Assembly: GCF_001632775.1 (NCBI RefSeq)
Contig: NZ_CP015249.1
Location: 1,964,686 to 2,028,685, forward strand
Origin: Dokdonella koreensis DS-123
GTDB lineage: Bacteria; Pseudomonadota; Gammaproteobacteria; Xanthomonadales; Rhodanobacteraceae
DNA: 64,000 bases
Direction of reading: 5' to 3'
Below the pieces are notes generated by a model. It made no database searches. It was not told the origin of the DNA and worked only from the letters and a program-made list of their open reading frames with translations. The position numbers and the translations under genes are program-made. Shown here one piece after another: positions 18,586 to 28,037 of this stretch (position 1 is the first letter of the stretch; every line of letters begins with the position of its first letter).

Positions 18586-19641
18586 ATGAACGCCCCGCCA
18601 GTCCATCCGCTCGACGCCCGCGCCCGGCACCTGCTGCGCACGCTGATCTCGCACTACATCAGCGACGGCCAGCCGGTCGGCTCGCGCACGCTCGCCAAGT
18701 CCTCGGGCCTGGACGTCAGTCCGGCGACGATCCGCAACGTGCTGGCGGACCTGGAGGAGGTCGGCCTGGTCGCGGCGCCGCATACCTCGGCCGGCCGCGT
18801 GCCGACCGCGCAGGGCTACCGCGTGTTCGTCGACAGCCTGCTGGAGATGCAGCCGCCCGACGAGGAGCAGCTGGCGCAGCTGCGGCGCGAGCTGCCGACC
18901 GACGCGGCGACGCCGGACCTGCTCAACAGCGCCACCTCGCTGCTGTCGGAGATGACCCACTTCGTCGGCGTGGTCAGCGTGCCGCGGCGCGAGGAGTTCC
19001 CGTTCCGCCACATCGATTTCGTCATGCTCGATCCCGGCCGGCTGCTGGTGATCCTGGTGTTCACCGACGGCCAGGTGCAGAACCGCGTCGTCAGCACGCA
19101 GCGGTCCTACGGCGCCGGCGAGCTCGAGCAGATCGCCAACTTCCTCAACAGCCAGTTCGCCGGCATGCGCATCGACGACATCCGCGCCCGGCTGCTGCGC
19201 GAGATGCGCGAGGAGGGCGTGCGCCTGAACCGGCTGCTCAGCGCAGCGGTGGACGTGGCCGCCCAGGCGTTCCAGGCCAGCACCGACAGCGACATGCTGG
19301 TCTCCGGCCAGACCCGCCTGATGGGCCGGCAGGACCAGGGCGACATCGACCGCCTGCGCGAGCTGTTCGAGGCGTTCCAGCGCAAGCGCGACCTGCTGCA
19401 GCTGCTGGAGCGCTGCGCCCGGGCCGAGGGCGTGCGCCTGTTCATCGGCGAGGAATCGGGTTTCGCGGCGCTCGACGGCTTCTCGCTGGTCACGGCGCCG
19501 TATGGCGTCCACGGCCGGATCCTGGGCGTGCTCGGCGTGATCGGCCCGACGCGCATGGCCTACGAGCGGGTGATCCCGATGGTCCAGGCCACCGCCCAGA
19601 TCATCTCCGGAACCTTGAACCGCGCGCAGCCGGCACAATAA
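18586..19641 (+). CDS. hrcA: Heat-inducible transcription repressor HrcA
   Basis: A 351-residue HrcA, the repressor that binds CIRCE inverted repeats at chaperone operons and needs GroEL for activity. The N-terminal winged helix includes LDVSPATIRNVLADLEEVGLV (recognition helix) and HTSAGRVPTAQGYRVFVD, which are diagnostic. The C-terminal domain (HIDFVMLDPGRLLVILVFTDG, GRILGVLGVIGPTRMAYERVIP) is complete. I chose ATG 18586, and an upstream TTG adds a non-conserved tail. It begins the hrcA-grpE-dnaK-dnaJ cluster. A CTTGAA element at 18521-18526 could be half of a sigma-32 promoter, but its -10 partner is poor. I see no CIRCE copy here. Confidence 0.95.
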   Translation: MNAPPVHPLDARARHLLRTLISHYISDGQPVGSRTLAKSSGLDVSPATIRNVLADLEEVGLVAAPHTSAGRVPTAQGYRVFVDSLLEMQPPDEEQLAQLRRELPTDAATPDLLNSATSLLSEMTHFVGVVSVPRREEFPFRHIDFVMLDPGRLLVILVFTDGQVQNRVVSTQRSYGAGELEQIANFLNSQFAGMRIDDIRARLLREMREEGVRLNRLLSAAVDVAAQAFQASTDSDMLVSGQTRLMGRQDQGDIDRLRELFEAFQRKRDLLQLLERCARAEGVRLFIGEESGFAALDGFSLVTAPYGVHGRILGVLGVIGPTRMAYERVIPMVQATAQIISGTLNRAQPAQ

Positions 19642-19710
19642 GTGCCCGACAATCGAATACTTGCCTCCGGCACATCGGGCCGGCGGCGTTTTTTTGACAG
19701 GTGGAGAGCC

Positions 19711-20253
19711 ATGATGGAAAGCACCGATCCAGCCGGCAGCCGGCCGCCCGAGGGCACGTCCTCGCCGTCGGACGAAGGCATCGCCGATCTCGATCGCCTC
19801 ACCGCGCAGCTGGCCGAGGCCGAGCGCAACCTCGCCGACATGCGCGATACCGTGCTGCGCGAGCGTGCCGAGATCGAGAACCAGCGCCGCCGCCTCCAGC
19901 GTGACCTGGAGCAGGCGCGGCGTTTCGCCAACGAGAAGCTCCTGGCCGACCTGCTGCCGGTGCTCGACAACCTCGAGCGCGGCCTGGCGGCGCCCGGCAC
20001 CGACTACGCGGCCCTGCGCGGCGGCGTCGAGCTGACGCTGCGCGAGCTCACGAAGGTGGTCGAGACCAACGGCCTGAAGGTGATCGATCCGGTCGGCTCG
20101 GCATTCGATCCGGAGCAGCACCAGGCGATGCAGATGGTCGCGTCGGCCGAGCATCCGGCCGGTGCGGTCGTGGCCGTCTTCCAGAAGGGCTATATCCTCA
20201 ACGACCGGCTGCTGCGGCCGGCCCTGGTGACGGTGGCCAAGGCGGACGACTGA
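19711..20253 (+). CDS. grpE: Nucleotide exchange factor GrpE
   Basis: A 180-residue GrpE, the ADP-release factor for DnaK. It has an acidic, flexible N-terminus, then the long dimerising helix (LAEAERNLADMRDTVLRERAEIENQRRR). The four-helix segment LLADLLPVLDNLERGL and the C-terminal beta domain (GEE-equivalent FDPEQHQAMQMV, GYILNDRLLRPALVTVAK) follow. Two adjacent ATGs (19711, 19714) follow GTGGAGAG. The second has the better spacing, so true length may be 179. A T7 run just upstream (near 19688-19694), with a weak 6-bp inverted repeat before it, might be an attenuator after hrcA. Confidence 0.95.
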   Translation: MMESTDPAGSRPPEGTSSPSDEGIADLDRLTAQLAEAERNLADMRDTVLRERAEIENQRRRLQRDLEQARRFANEKLLADLLPVLDNLERGLAAPGTDYAALRGGVELTLRELTKVVETNGLKVIDPVGSAFDPEQHQAMQMVASAEHPAGAVVAVFQKGYILNDRLLRPALVTVAKADD

Positions 20254-20417
20254 GGCGAGGGGAACGCCGGCGCCGCAGCGCGCCGGTGTCGTCGTTCATG
20301 GGGAGGACCATTCCGGCTGCCGCTCGTGCACTCGGAAGTTCAGAAAATCGCCCCGATAATCGCGTCCCCACTTTCGATCCGTGCCTGCCGCAAGCGGCGG
20401 GATTGAATGGGAAAACG

Positions 20418-20445
20418 CTTGAAAGCGGGGTGCAGACCCCCAGAT
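20418..20445 (+). promoter_or_regulatory. Sigma-32 (heat shock) promoter of dnaK
   Basis: CTTGAAA (20418-20424), 13 bp, then CCCCAGAT (20438-20445). This closely fits the RpoH consensus CTTGAAA / CCCCATNT at the right spacing, about 60 bp before the dnaK ATG. The same stretch can fold GGGG against CCCC. It gives dnaK its own heat-shock start in addition to read-through from hrcA-grpE. Confidence 0.7.
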
Positions 20446-20503
20446 TCTGCGCCAGCAACGGTCACAGCGACCGAAACCACTTCGCGGGAGAGAGTAGACA
20501 GTC

Positions 20504-22423
<1,920 letters not shown>

Positions 22424-22440
22424 GACGCCAGACGAGAGAG

Positions 22441-22474
22441 AACGGAGCCGGCCTGCCGGCTCCGTTTTCTTTTC
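22441..22474 (+). terminator. Rho-independent terminator after dnaK
   Basis: A perfect 12-bp inverted repeat (22441-22452 with 22455-22466) is followed by TTTTCTTTT. This is the classic intrinsic terminator form, so dnaJ is likely transcribed partly by read-through. Confidence 0.85.
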
Positions 22475-22507
22475 CGACCCACCCGACCCCGACGTCTTGC
22501 GCCGACC

Positions 22508-23629
22508 ATGAGCAAACGCGACTACTACGACATCCTCGGCGCCGAACGCTCGGCGTCGGAGGACGACATCAAGAAGGCCTTCCGGCGGCTGGCGATGAAA
22601 TGCCACCCGGACCGCTGCCCGGACGACCCGGCCGCGCAGGAACGCTTCAAGGAGGCCAAGGAGGCCTACGACGTGCTGTCCGACGCGCGCAAGCGCGCGC
22701 TCTACGACCAGCACGGCCATGCCGCGTTCGAGGGCGGCATGGGCAACGGCGGCGGCTTCCGCGGCGATGTCGGCGACATCTTCGGCGACATCTTCTCGGA
22801 CATCTTCGGCATGGGCGGCGGCCGCGGCGGCCCGCGGCGCGGTTCGGACCTGCGCTACATGCTGGAGCTGGACCTGGAGGAAGCCGTCTTCGGGATCGAG
22901 AAATCGATCGACGTGCCGACCCTGGTCGAATGCGCCACCTGCACCGGCTCCGGCTCGGCCGACGGCAAGACCGTCAGCTGCGGCACCTGCCGCGGCCACG
23001 GCCGCGTGCGTATGCAGAACGGCATCTTCTCGGTGCAGCAGACCTGCCCGCACTGCGGCGGCAGCGGCAAGACGGTCGCCAATCCCTGCCGCGACTGCCG
23101 CGGCGAGGGCCGCGTGCACGACGAGCGCACGCTCTCGGTCCGCATCCCGGCCGGCGTCGACAACGGCGATCGCATCCGGCTGACCGGGCAGGGCGAGGCC
23201 GGTCCGGCCGGCACCGTGCCCGGCGACCTCTACGTGGAAGTGCGCGTGCGCGAGCACGCCGTGTTCCAGCGCGACGGCGACGACCTGCATTGCGAGGTGC
23301 CGATCCGCTTCGCCCAGGCCGCACTCGGGGCCGAGCTCAAGGTGCCGACGCTGGGCGGCGAGGCGGCGATCGCGATTCCGGCCGAGACCCAGAGCGGCAA
23401 GCTGTTCCGGCTGCGCGGCAAGGGCGTCAAGTCGGTCCGCAGCGGACGCACCGGCGACCTGATCTGCCGCGTCGTCGTCGAGACGCCGGTCCGGCTGACG
23501 CGCGACCAGCGCGAGCTGCTCGAGCGGTTCGAGGCGACGTTCCAGGGCGAGGACGCCGCGGCGCATTCCCCGCGCAACAGCTCCTGGCTCGACAACGTCA
23601 AGCAGTTCTGGGATCGGGTGACGTCCTGA
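22508..23629 (+). CDS. dnaJ: Hsp40 co-chaperone DnaJ
   Basis: A 373-residue DnaJ that stimulates DnaK ATPase and delivers clients. The J domain has the HPD motif in MKCHPDRCP (near residue 34). It is followed by a G/F-rich stretch ([18 protein letters not shown]). The zinc-binding region has four CxxCxGxG units ([32 protein letters not shown]). The C-terminal beta-sandwich domains ([22 protein letters not shown]) are intact. It lies 84 bp after dnaK with the intrinsic terminator in the gap. Length agrees with E. coli (376). Confidence 0.97.
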   Translation: MSKRDYYDILGAERSASEDDIKKAFRRLAMKCHPDRCPDDPAAQERFKEAKEAYDVLSDARKRALYDQHGHAAFEGGMGNGGGFRGDVGDIFGDIFSDIFGMGGGRGGPRRGSDLRYMLELDLEEAVFGIEKSIDVPTLVECATCTGSGSADGKTVSCGTCRGHGRVRMQNGIFSVQQTCPHCGGSGKTVANPCRDCRGEGRVHDERTLSVRIPAGVDNGDRIRLTGQGEAGPAGTVPGDLYVEVRVREHAVFQRDGDDLHCEVPIRFAQAALGAELKVPTLGGEAAIAIPAETQSGKLFRLRGKGVKSVRSGRTGDLICRVVVETPVRLTRDQRELLERFEATFQGEDAAAHSPRNSSWLDNVKQFWDRVTS

Positions 23630-23645
23630 CCCGTGGCATCGGCGC

Positions 23646-23668
23646 CGCCGGGAGCGTGTCTCCCGGCG
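23646..23668 (+). terminator. Hairpin after dnaJ
   Basis: A 9-bp GC stem (23646-23654 with 23660-23668) with a 5-base loop starts 17 bp after the dnaJ stop. No T-run follows, so this is a weak call based on position. Confidence 0.35.
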
Positions 23669-23726
23669 CGCGCCCGGCCCTCGCGGGCTTGCCGGAGCGC
23701 CGCCGCGATCGGTTAGCATCGCCGCC

Positions 23727-24527
23727 ATGACCGTTGCCCCCGAACCGATTTCCGTTGCCGTCTTCGGCGCCGCCGGCCGCATGGGCGAAGCGCTGCTGCG
23801 GGTGATCCGCGACGCGCCGCGCGCACGCCTGGCCGCTGCCCTGGTCCGCGACGGTTCGCCGCTTGCCGGCCAGCCGGTTCCCGCTCACCTGCTCGCCGGC
23901 GGTACCGGTGCCGCCTACGCGGCCGCGCCCTTCGCTCCGGCGCAGGTACTGATCGACTTCGCCGGGCCGCAGGGCTTCGATGCCGCGCTGGCGCTGGCGC
24001 TGCGCACCGGCACGGCGCTGGTCAGCGGCTCGACCGGCCTGGACGCGCGCCAGCAGGCAGCGCTCGCGGCGGCGGCCGAACGGATTCCCGTGTTGTGGAG
24101 CGCCAATTTCAGCCTCGGCGTCGCGCTGCTGCTGCATCTGGTCCGCCAGGCTGCCGCCGCGCTGCCGGACTGGGACTGCGAGATCGTCGAGGCGCATCAT
24201 CGCCACAAGCGCGACGCGCCGTCCGGAACCGCGCTGTCGCTCGGCCATGCCGCCGCCGCAGGGCGCGGTGTCGACCTGGACCGGGTAGCGACCACATCCG
24301 CGCGTGAGGGCGAGCGCCGCGATGGTGCGATCGGGTTCGCGGTCGTGCGCGGCGGCGACGTCGTCGGTGAGCACACGGTCGCCTTCTACGGCGCCGGCGA
24401 GCGCGTGGAACTGGGGCATCGCGCGACCGATCGCGACATCTTCGCGCGTGGCGCGGTGCGGGCCGCGCTCTGGTTGGCGCGCCGGTCGCCCGGCCGCTAC
24501 GCGCTGCAGGACGTGCTCGGCGGCTGA
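23727..24527 (+). CDS. dapB: 4-hydroxy-tetrahydrodipicolinate reductase
   Basis: A 266-residue DapB (E. coli 273), the second dedicated step of diaminopimelate/lysine synthesis, NAD(P)H dependent. The dinucleotide motif is VAVFGAAGRMGEALL (residues 10-24). SGSTGLD and WSANFSLGVALL follow. The catalytic HHRHKRDAPSGTAL holds the proton donor histidine and the substrate lysine. The C-terminal GAIGFAVVRGGDVVGEHTV and ATDRDIFARGAVRAALWL are also conserved. It is the last gene of the plus-strand chaperone stretch and is convergent with the next gene, 22 bp away. Confidence 0.95.
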   Translation: MTVAPEPISVAVFGAAGRMGEALLRVIRDAPRARLAAALVRDGSPLAGQPVPAHLLAGGTGAAYAAAPFAPAQVLIDFAGPQGFDAALALALRTGTALVSGSTGLDARQQAALAAAAERIPVLWSANFSLGVALLLHLVRQAAAALPDWDCEIVEAHHRHKRDAPSGTALSLGHAAAAGRGVDLDRVATTSAREGERRDGAIGFAVVRGGDVVGEHTVAFYGAGERVELGHRATDRDIFARGAVRAALWLARRSPGRYALQDVLGG

Positions 24528-24549
24528 GGCATCGGCACGCTGCGCCGCG

Positions 24550-25866
24550 TCAGCGCGGTGCGGCGGTTTCCGCGACCTGCCGCTGCGTTTCCAGGCCCCG
24601 ATGATGGCGGGCCAGCAGGCCGCCGGTCAGGCCCCAGACCAGCGAGATCACCGCGCCGATCACGGCGGCCAGCGCCGGATGGCTGGCGATCAGGTCGATG
24701 AAGGCCTTGACCCAGGCGCTCAGCGCATCGGCACCGCGGTAGACCACGGTGTCGATGAAGTTCTTGGCCTTGTACTTGGCTTCCGGCGATACCGTCGTGA
24801 AGAGCATCTCGCGGCCCGGCCGGACCAGGGCGTACTCGCCGGCGCGGCGCACCACCATCACCACGGCGAACACCGCGAATACCGGCGCCACCGCCATCCA
24901 CAGGAAGCCGAACGCGACCACCACCGGCACCGCGACCAGCAGCACCCCCACGCCCAGGCGCTGGGCGATGCGGCCGGTGAAGAACACCTGCGTCAGGATC
25001 GCCAGCGATTGCACGACGATGTCGAGGATGCCGAACACGCGCGTCTGGTCGGCCCGGTCCGGAAAGGCCTCCTTCACCAGGTGTGCCTGCTCGAAGTAGA
25101 GGAAGGTGTTGACGCTGGCCAGCAGCAGCACGAACACCGCGATGCCGATCAGGTACGGCGACTTCAGCACGGCCGTGGCGCCGGCGAGCGGGCTGCCGCC
25201 GAGCGGCCGCCGGCGCGCGGTCGCCTCCTCGGCCTGCAGCGGGTGCCGGTCGCGCCAGCGCTGCAGCTGCGCGGCGGCCACGATCGCGCCGGCCAGCAGC
25301 ACGGCCGACAGGCACAGCAGGCCGGCATGGCCGATCACGCCGACCAGCAGCGTACTCAGCACCGGCCCGGCTAGGCCACCCAGGCTCGCGCCGCCCGCCA
25401 TCATCGCGAACAGGCGCTTGGCCTGCGCGGTGGAGAACAGGTCGGCCAGCACGCTCCAGGCCAGCGAGATCACCAGCAGGTTGAACACCGACAGCCAGAC
25501 GTAGAAGACGCGCGCGGCCCAGACGTTGTCCGGGTCGAGCCGGAAACCGATCGCGAACGCGACGAGGTTCAGCGTGAAGAAGCCGTAGGTCCAGGGCAGG
25601 ATCTGCCGCCGCGGCACGCGTGCGGCCAGCCAGCCGAAGAACGGCAGCACCACCAGCGAGCTGACGAAGGTGGCCGTGAACAGCCATTGCAGGTTCTCGA
25701 TGCCGCCGGCGATACCCATCGTCTCGCGTACCGGCCGCAGCATGAAATAGCTCGCGAACAGCAGGAAGAACACGGCGACCCCGGCGGCGACGCCGCCTGC
25801 TTCGCCGTCACGGACATCGAAGAGCCGCGCAAGGAGGCGGGTGGGCGGCGAGGCGTGTGGCGTCAT
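24550..25866 (-). CDS. MFS/NTP-NDP exchange-type transporter
   Basis: A 438-residue integral membrane protein with about 12 hydrophobic segments. The N-terminal region ASYFMLRPVRETMGIAGG and SLAWSVLADLFSTAQAKRLFAMMAGGASLGG resembles proteins annotated as NTP/NDP-exchange (ATP:ADP antiporter-like) or MFS transporters of Proteobacteria. Substrate is unknown. In free-living bacteria these proteins are rarely characterised, so nucleotide exchange must not be assumed. The ATG at 25866 was chosen because the longer frame to 25908 adds an Arg/Pro-rich non-conserved segment. It is a single gene, convergent with dapB. Confidence 0.75.
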   Translation of the reverse strand: MTPHASPPTRLLARLFDVRDGEAGGVAAGVAVFFLLFASYFMLRPVRETMGIAGGIENLQWLFTATFVSSLVVLPFFGWLAARVPRRQILPWTYGFFTLNLVAFAIGFRLDPDNVWAARVFYVWLSVFNLLVISLAWSVLADLFSTAQAKRLFAMMAGGASLGGLAGPVLSTLLVGVIGHAGLLCLSAVLLAGAIVAAAQLQRWRDRHPLQAEEATARRRPLGGSPLAGATAVLKSPYLIGIAVFVLLLASVNTFLYFEQAHLVKEAFPDRADQTRVFGILDIVVQSLAILTQVFFTGRIAQRLGVGVLLVAVPVVVAFGFLWMAVAPVFAVFAVVMVVRRAGEYALVRPGREMLFTTVSPEAKYKAKNFIDTVVYRGADALSAWVKAFIDLIASHPALAAVIGAVISLVWGLTGGLLARHHRGLETQRQVAETAAPR

Positions 25867-26050
25867 GAGGGGCCTGTCGGAAGGACGATCGCGGACCGGT
25901 GCGCGCACGGCGCAGCAGTGTCACGGCGGACGCGATAAGCGCCGCCTCCCGCAGCATCTACCGAAGCCGGATCGCCCGGACAAGGCCGAAAAGGACGAAG
26001 CGGGCCTGGTCCGGACGATCTGCGCAGTGACTGCACCGAACGGCGGAGGC

Positions 26051-26971
26051 TCAGCCGATCAGCGTGATCAGGTCCTCGCGCTGCGCCTGTGTCAGGGTCG
26101 GGCCGTCACCCGCCTTGAGGTTGTCGCTCTGGCGGTCGGGCTTGCCGGTCGCCGGGATGACGACGGTGACGGCCGGGTGGCTGAGCGCGAACTTCAGGAA
26201 CGCCTGCGCCCACGAGCCGATGCCCGCCTCGGCCGCCCAGGCCGGCAGCGGCTTGTCCTTGACGCGGGCGAACAGCTTGCCGTCGTCGAAGGCGCGATTG
26301 ATCATCACCGCCACGCCCAGCTCCTGCGCCACCGGGAACACGGTCTTCTCGGCGCCGCGCGTGCTGACCGAGTAATTGATCTGCAGGAAATCCGGCCGCG
26401 TCGCCTTGACCACCTCGACCAGCGCGTCCTGGCCGCTTTCCAGGTAGTGGGTCAGTCCGCTGTAGCGCACCTTGCCTTCGGCCTTCAGCTGCTTGATCAC
26501 CTCGAACTGGGTCTTCCAGTCGCCGAGGTTGTGGACCGCGAGCAGGGCCACCTTGTCGGTCTTCAGGCGTCCGAGCGAGGCGGAGAACTGCGCCAGGCCC
26601 GCTTCGCGCCCGTTGACGCCGGACAGCTTGGTCGCCAGCCAGGCCTTGCCGGTGAGGCCGAGCTCGGCGAGCAGGTCGCCCATGACGGTCTCGGCCGTGC
26701 CGTAGCTCGGCGCGGTGTCGATCACGGTGCCGCCGCCGGCAAAGAAGCGGCGCAGCACCTCGCGCAGCGGGTCGCGCTCGGCCGGCGTCTCGCCGACCTG
26801 GAAGCTGCCCGACGTGCCCATGCCGATCACGGGCAGCGCTTCGCCGCTGGAAGGGATCTTGCGCGTCTGCATCGGCGCGGTCGCCGGCTGCGCCCAGGCG
26901 AGGCCCGGCGGCAACAGGCCGGCGGCGGCCGCCGCCGCCGATACGGTCAGGAACTGGCGTCGTGTGGTCAT
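26051..26971 (-). CDS. Tat-exported aldo/keto reductase
   Basis: A 306-residue aldo/keto reductase with a twin-arginine signal: MTTRRQFLTVSAAAAAAGLL, followed by a likely AWA cleavage site before QPATAPM. The barrel shows the GMGTSGSF N-terminal strand, DTAPSYG, KLSGVNG, HNLGDW and the nucleotide-binding end VTVVIPATGKPDRQSDNLKAG. The AKR tetrad is partly visible (Asp and Tyr in DTAPSY, Lys in TKLSG, His in AVHNLGD). Periplasmic AKRs of this type are common in Proteobacteria but mostly unstudied. ATG 26971 is chosen because the Tat motif lies directly after it. TGAGGAAACC upstream provides a ribosome site. Confidence 0.85.
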   Translation of the reverse strand: MTTRRQFLTVSAAAAAAGLLPPGLAWAQPATAPMQTRKIPSSGEALPVIGMGTSGSFQVGETPAERDPLREVLRRFFAGGGTVIDTAPSYGTAETVMGDLLAELGLTGKAWLATKLSGVNGREAGLAQFSASLGRLKTDKVALLAVHNLGDWKTQFEVIKQLKAEGKVRYSGLTHYLESGQDALVEVVKATRPDFLQINYSVSTRGAEKTVFPVAQELGVAVMINRAFDDGKLFARVKDKPLPAWAAEAGIGSWAQAFLKFALSHPAVTVVIPATGKPDRQSDNLKAGDGPTLTQAQREDLITLIG

Positions 26972-27140
26972 GGAGGTTTCCTCGTTCGGACGGGAACCCC
27001 GGAGTTTTCGTCGCCGGCGCCGGCCTCGTGTGAAGATTGCGTTCAATGGCCGCGATCGGGCGCGGAAGAACCCTATCCGGCCGCGAAACAATCCGGCGAT
27101 CCGCCGGCGGGTGCATCCCGGTCGTGGTATGCTCCGCGTC

Positions 27141-27248
27141 CCTTTGGGGAGTAGCCTGCATCCCGCGGTCCCTGGGATGCGCCCGCATCAACACACTCGG
27201 CCTACAGCCGTGGTGCGGGCAGCCGAATCCGGTTGGCGAGACCAACGG
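27141..27248 (+). ncRNA. yybP-ykoY manganese riboswitch
   Basis: The leader of mntP carries the family's signatures: TTTGGGGAGTAGCC at its 5' end, a 7-bp hairpin GCATCCC/GGGATGC (27158-27164 with 27174-27180), the ATCAACACA segment, a 7-bp helix GCCCGCA/TGCGGGC (27181-27187 with 27214-27220), and GGCGAGACC near the 3' end. Riboswitches of this class sense Mn2+ and usually turn on the exporter gene. A TATGCT -10-like element lies at 27128-27133. The rest of 26972-27316 shows no coding signal. Confidence 0.8.
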
Positions 27249-27316
27249 CCCGCGAGCGCAACGAAGGTTGGGCGCGTCCGCAGGCCGTTGTCGACGAGCC
27301 CGGCCTGGATCTCCCC

Positions 27317-27898
27317 ATGTCCCCGTTTTCGATTCTTCTGCTGGGCTTTGCCATGTCCACCGACGCGTTCGCCGCGGCGGTGGGGAAGGGTGCCGCGATG
27401 CGCGATCCGCGGCTGCCCGAAGCGCTGCGCGCCGGCGCGATCTTCGGCACCATCGAGGCGCTCACGCCGCTGGCCGGCTGGGCGCTCGGCATCGCCGCCG
27501 CGCCGTTCGTCGAGGCCTGGGACCACTGGATCGCGTTCGTGGTGCTGGCCGCGCTGGGACTGCACATGATCGTGGCCAGCCTCCGCCAGGAGAGCCAGGC
27601 CGAGGCGGCGCCGGCCGAAACGGGCAAGCGGCACGGCCTGCTGGCGCTGGCGGCGACCGGGCTGGCCACCAGCATCGATGCCATGGCGGTCGGTGTCGGC
27701 CTGGCCTTCATCGACGTCAACATCCTCGTCGTGGCCGCGGTGATCGGGTTGTGCACGCTGACGATGGTGACCGCCGGCATCATGCTCGGACGGGCACTGG
27801 GACGGCTGGTCGGCCGGCGCGCCGAGGCGGTCGGCGGCCTGATCCTGATCGCGATCGGCGTGGCGATCCTCCACGAGCACCTCAGCGGCGCCGCCTGA
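27317..27898 (+). CDS. mntP: Manganese exporter MntP
   Basis: A 193-residue MntP (E. coli 188), the inner-membrane Mn2+ efflux pump. Six membrane segments are arranged as two three-helix halves. The conserved acidic motifs are [14 protein letters not shown] in TM1 and [18 protein letters not shown] in TM4, with Asp residues that bind the ion. The ATG at 27317 gives [18 protein letters not shown]. An upstream in-frame start at 27233 would lie inside the riboswitch and is rejected. No good Shine-Dalgarno sequence precedes the ATG, in line with control by the leader RNA. Confidence 0.95.
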   Translation: MSPFSILLLGFAMSTDAFAAAVGKGAAMRDPRLPEALRAGAIFGTIEALTPLAGWALGIAAAPFVEAWDHWIAFVVLAALGLHMIVASLRQESQAEAAPAETGKRHGLLALAATGLATSIDAMAVGVGLAFIDVNILVVAAVIGLCTLTMVTAGIMLGRALGRLVGRRAEAVGGLILIAIGVAILHEHLSGAA

Positions 27899-27917
27899 CC
27901 GGTGCGCCCGCAGTCAG

Positions 27918-27942
27918 CCGGCGCTTGCTACCGTGGCGCCGG
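27918..27942 (+). terminator. Hairpin after mntP
   Basis: A 7-bp stem CCGGCGC/GCGCCGG (27918-27924 with 27936-27942) lies 19 bp beyond the mntP stop. No T-run follows, so this is a weak terminator candidate. Confidence 0.3.
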
Positions 27943-28037
27943 TCGGGATCGGCGGGCCTCGCGACACGGGACCGGCGACGGTTGCAATCCCCCGGGCAGC
28001 GGTTCACGCTGACCCCCACCCAAGGAGACACGAGACC

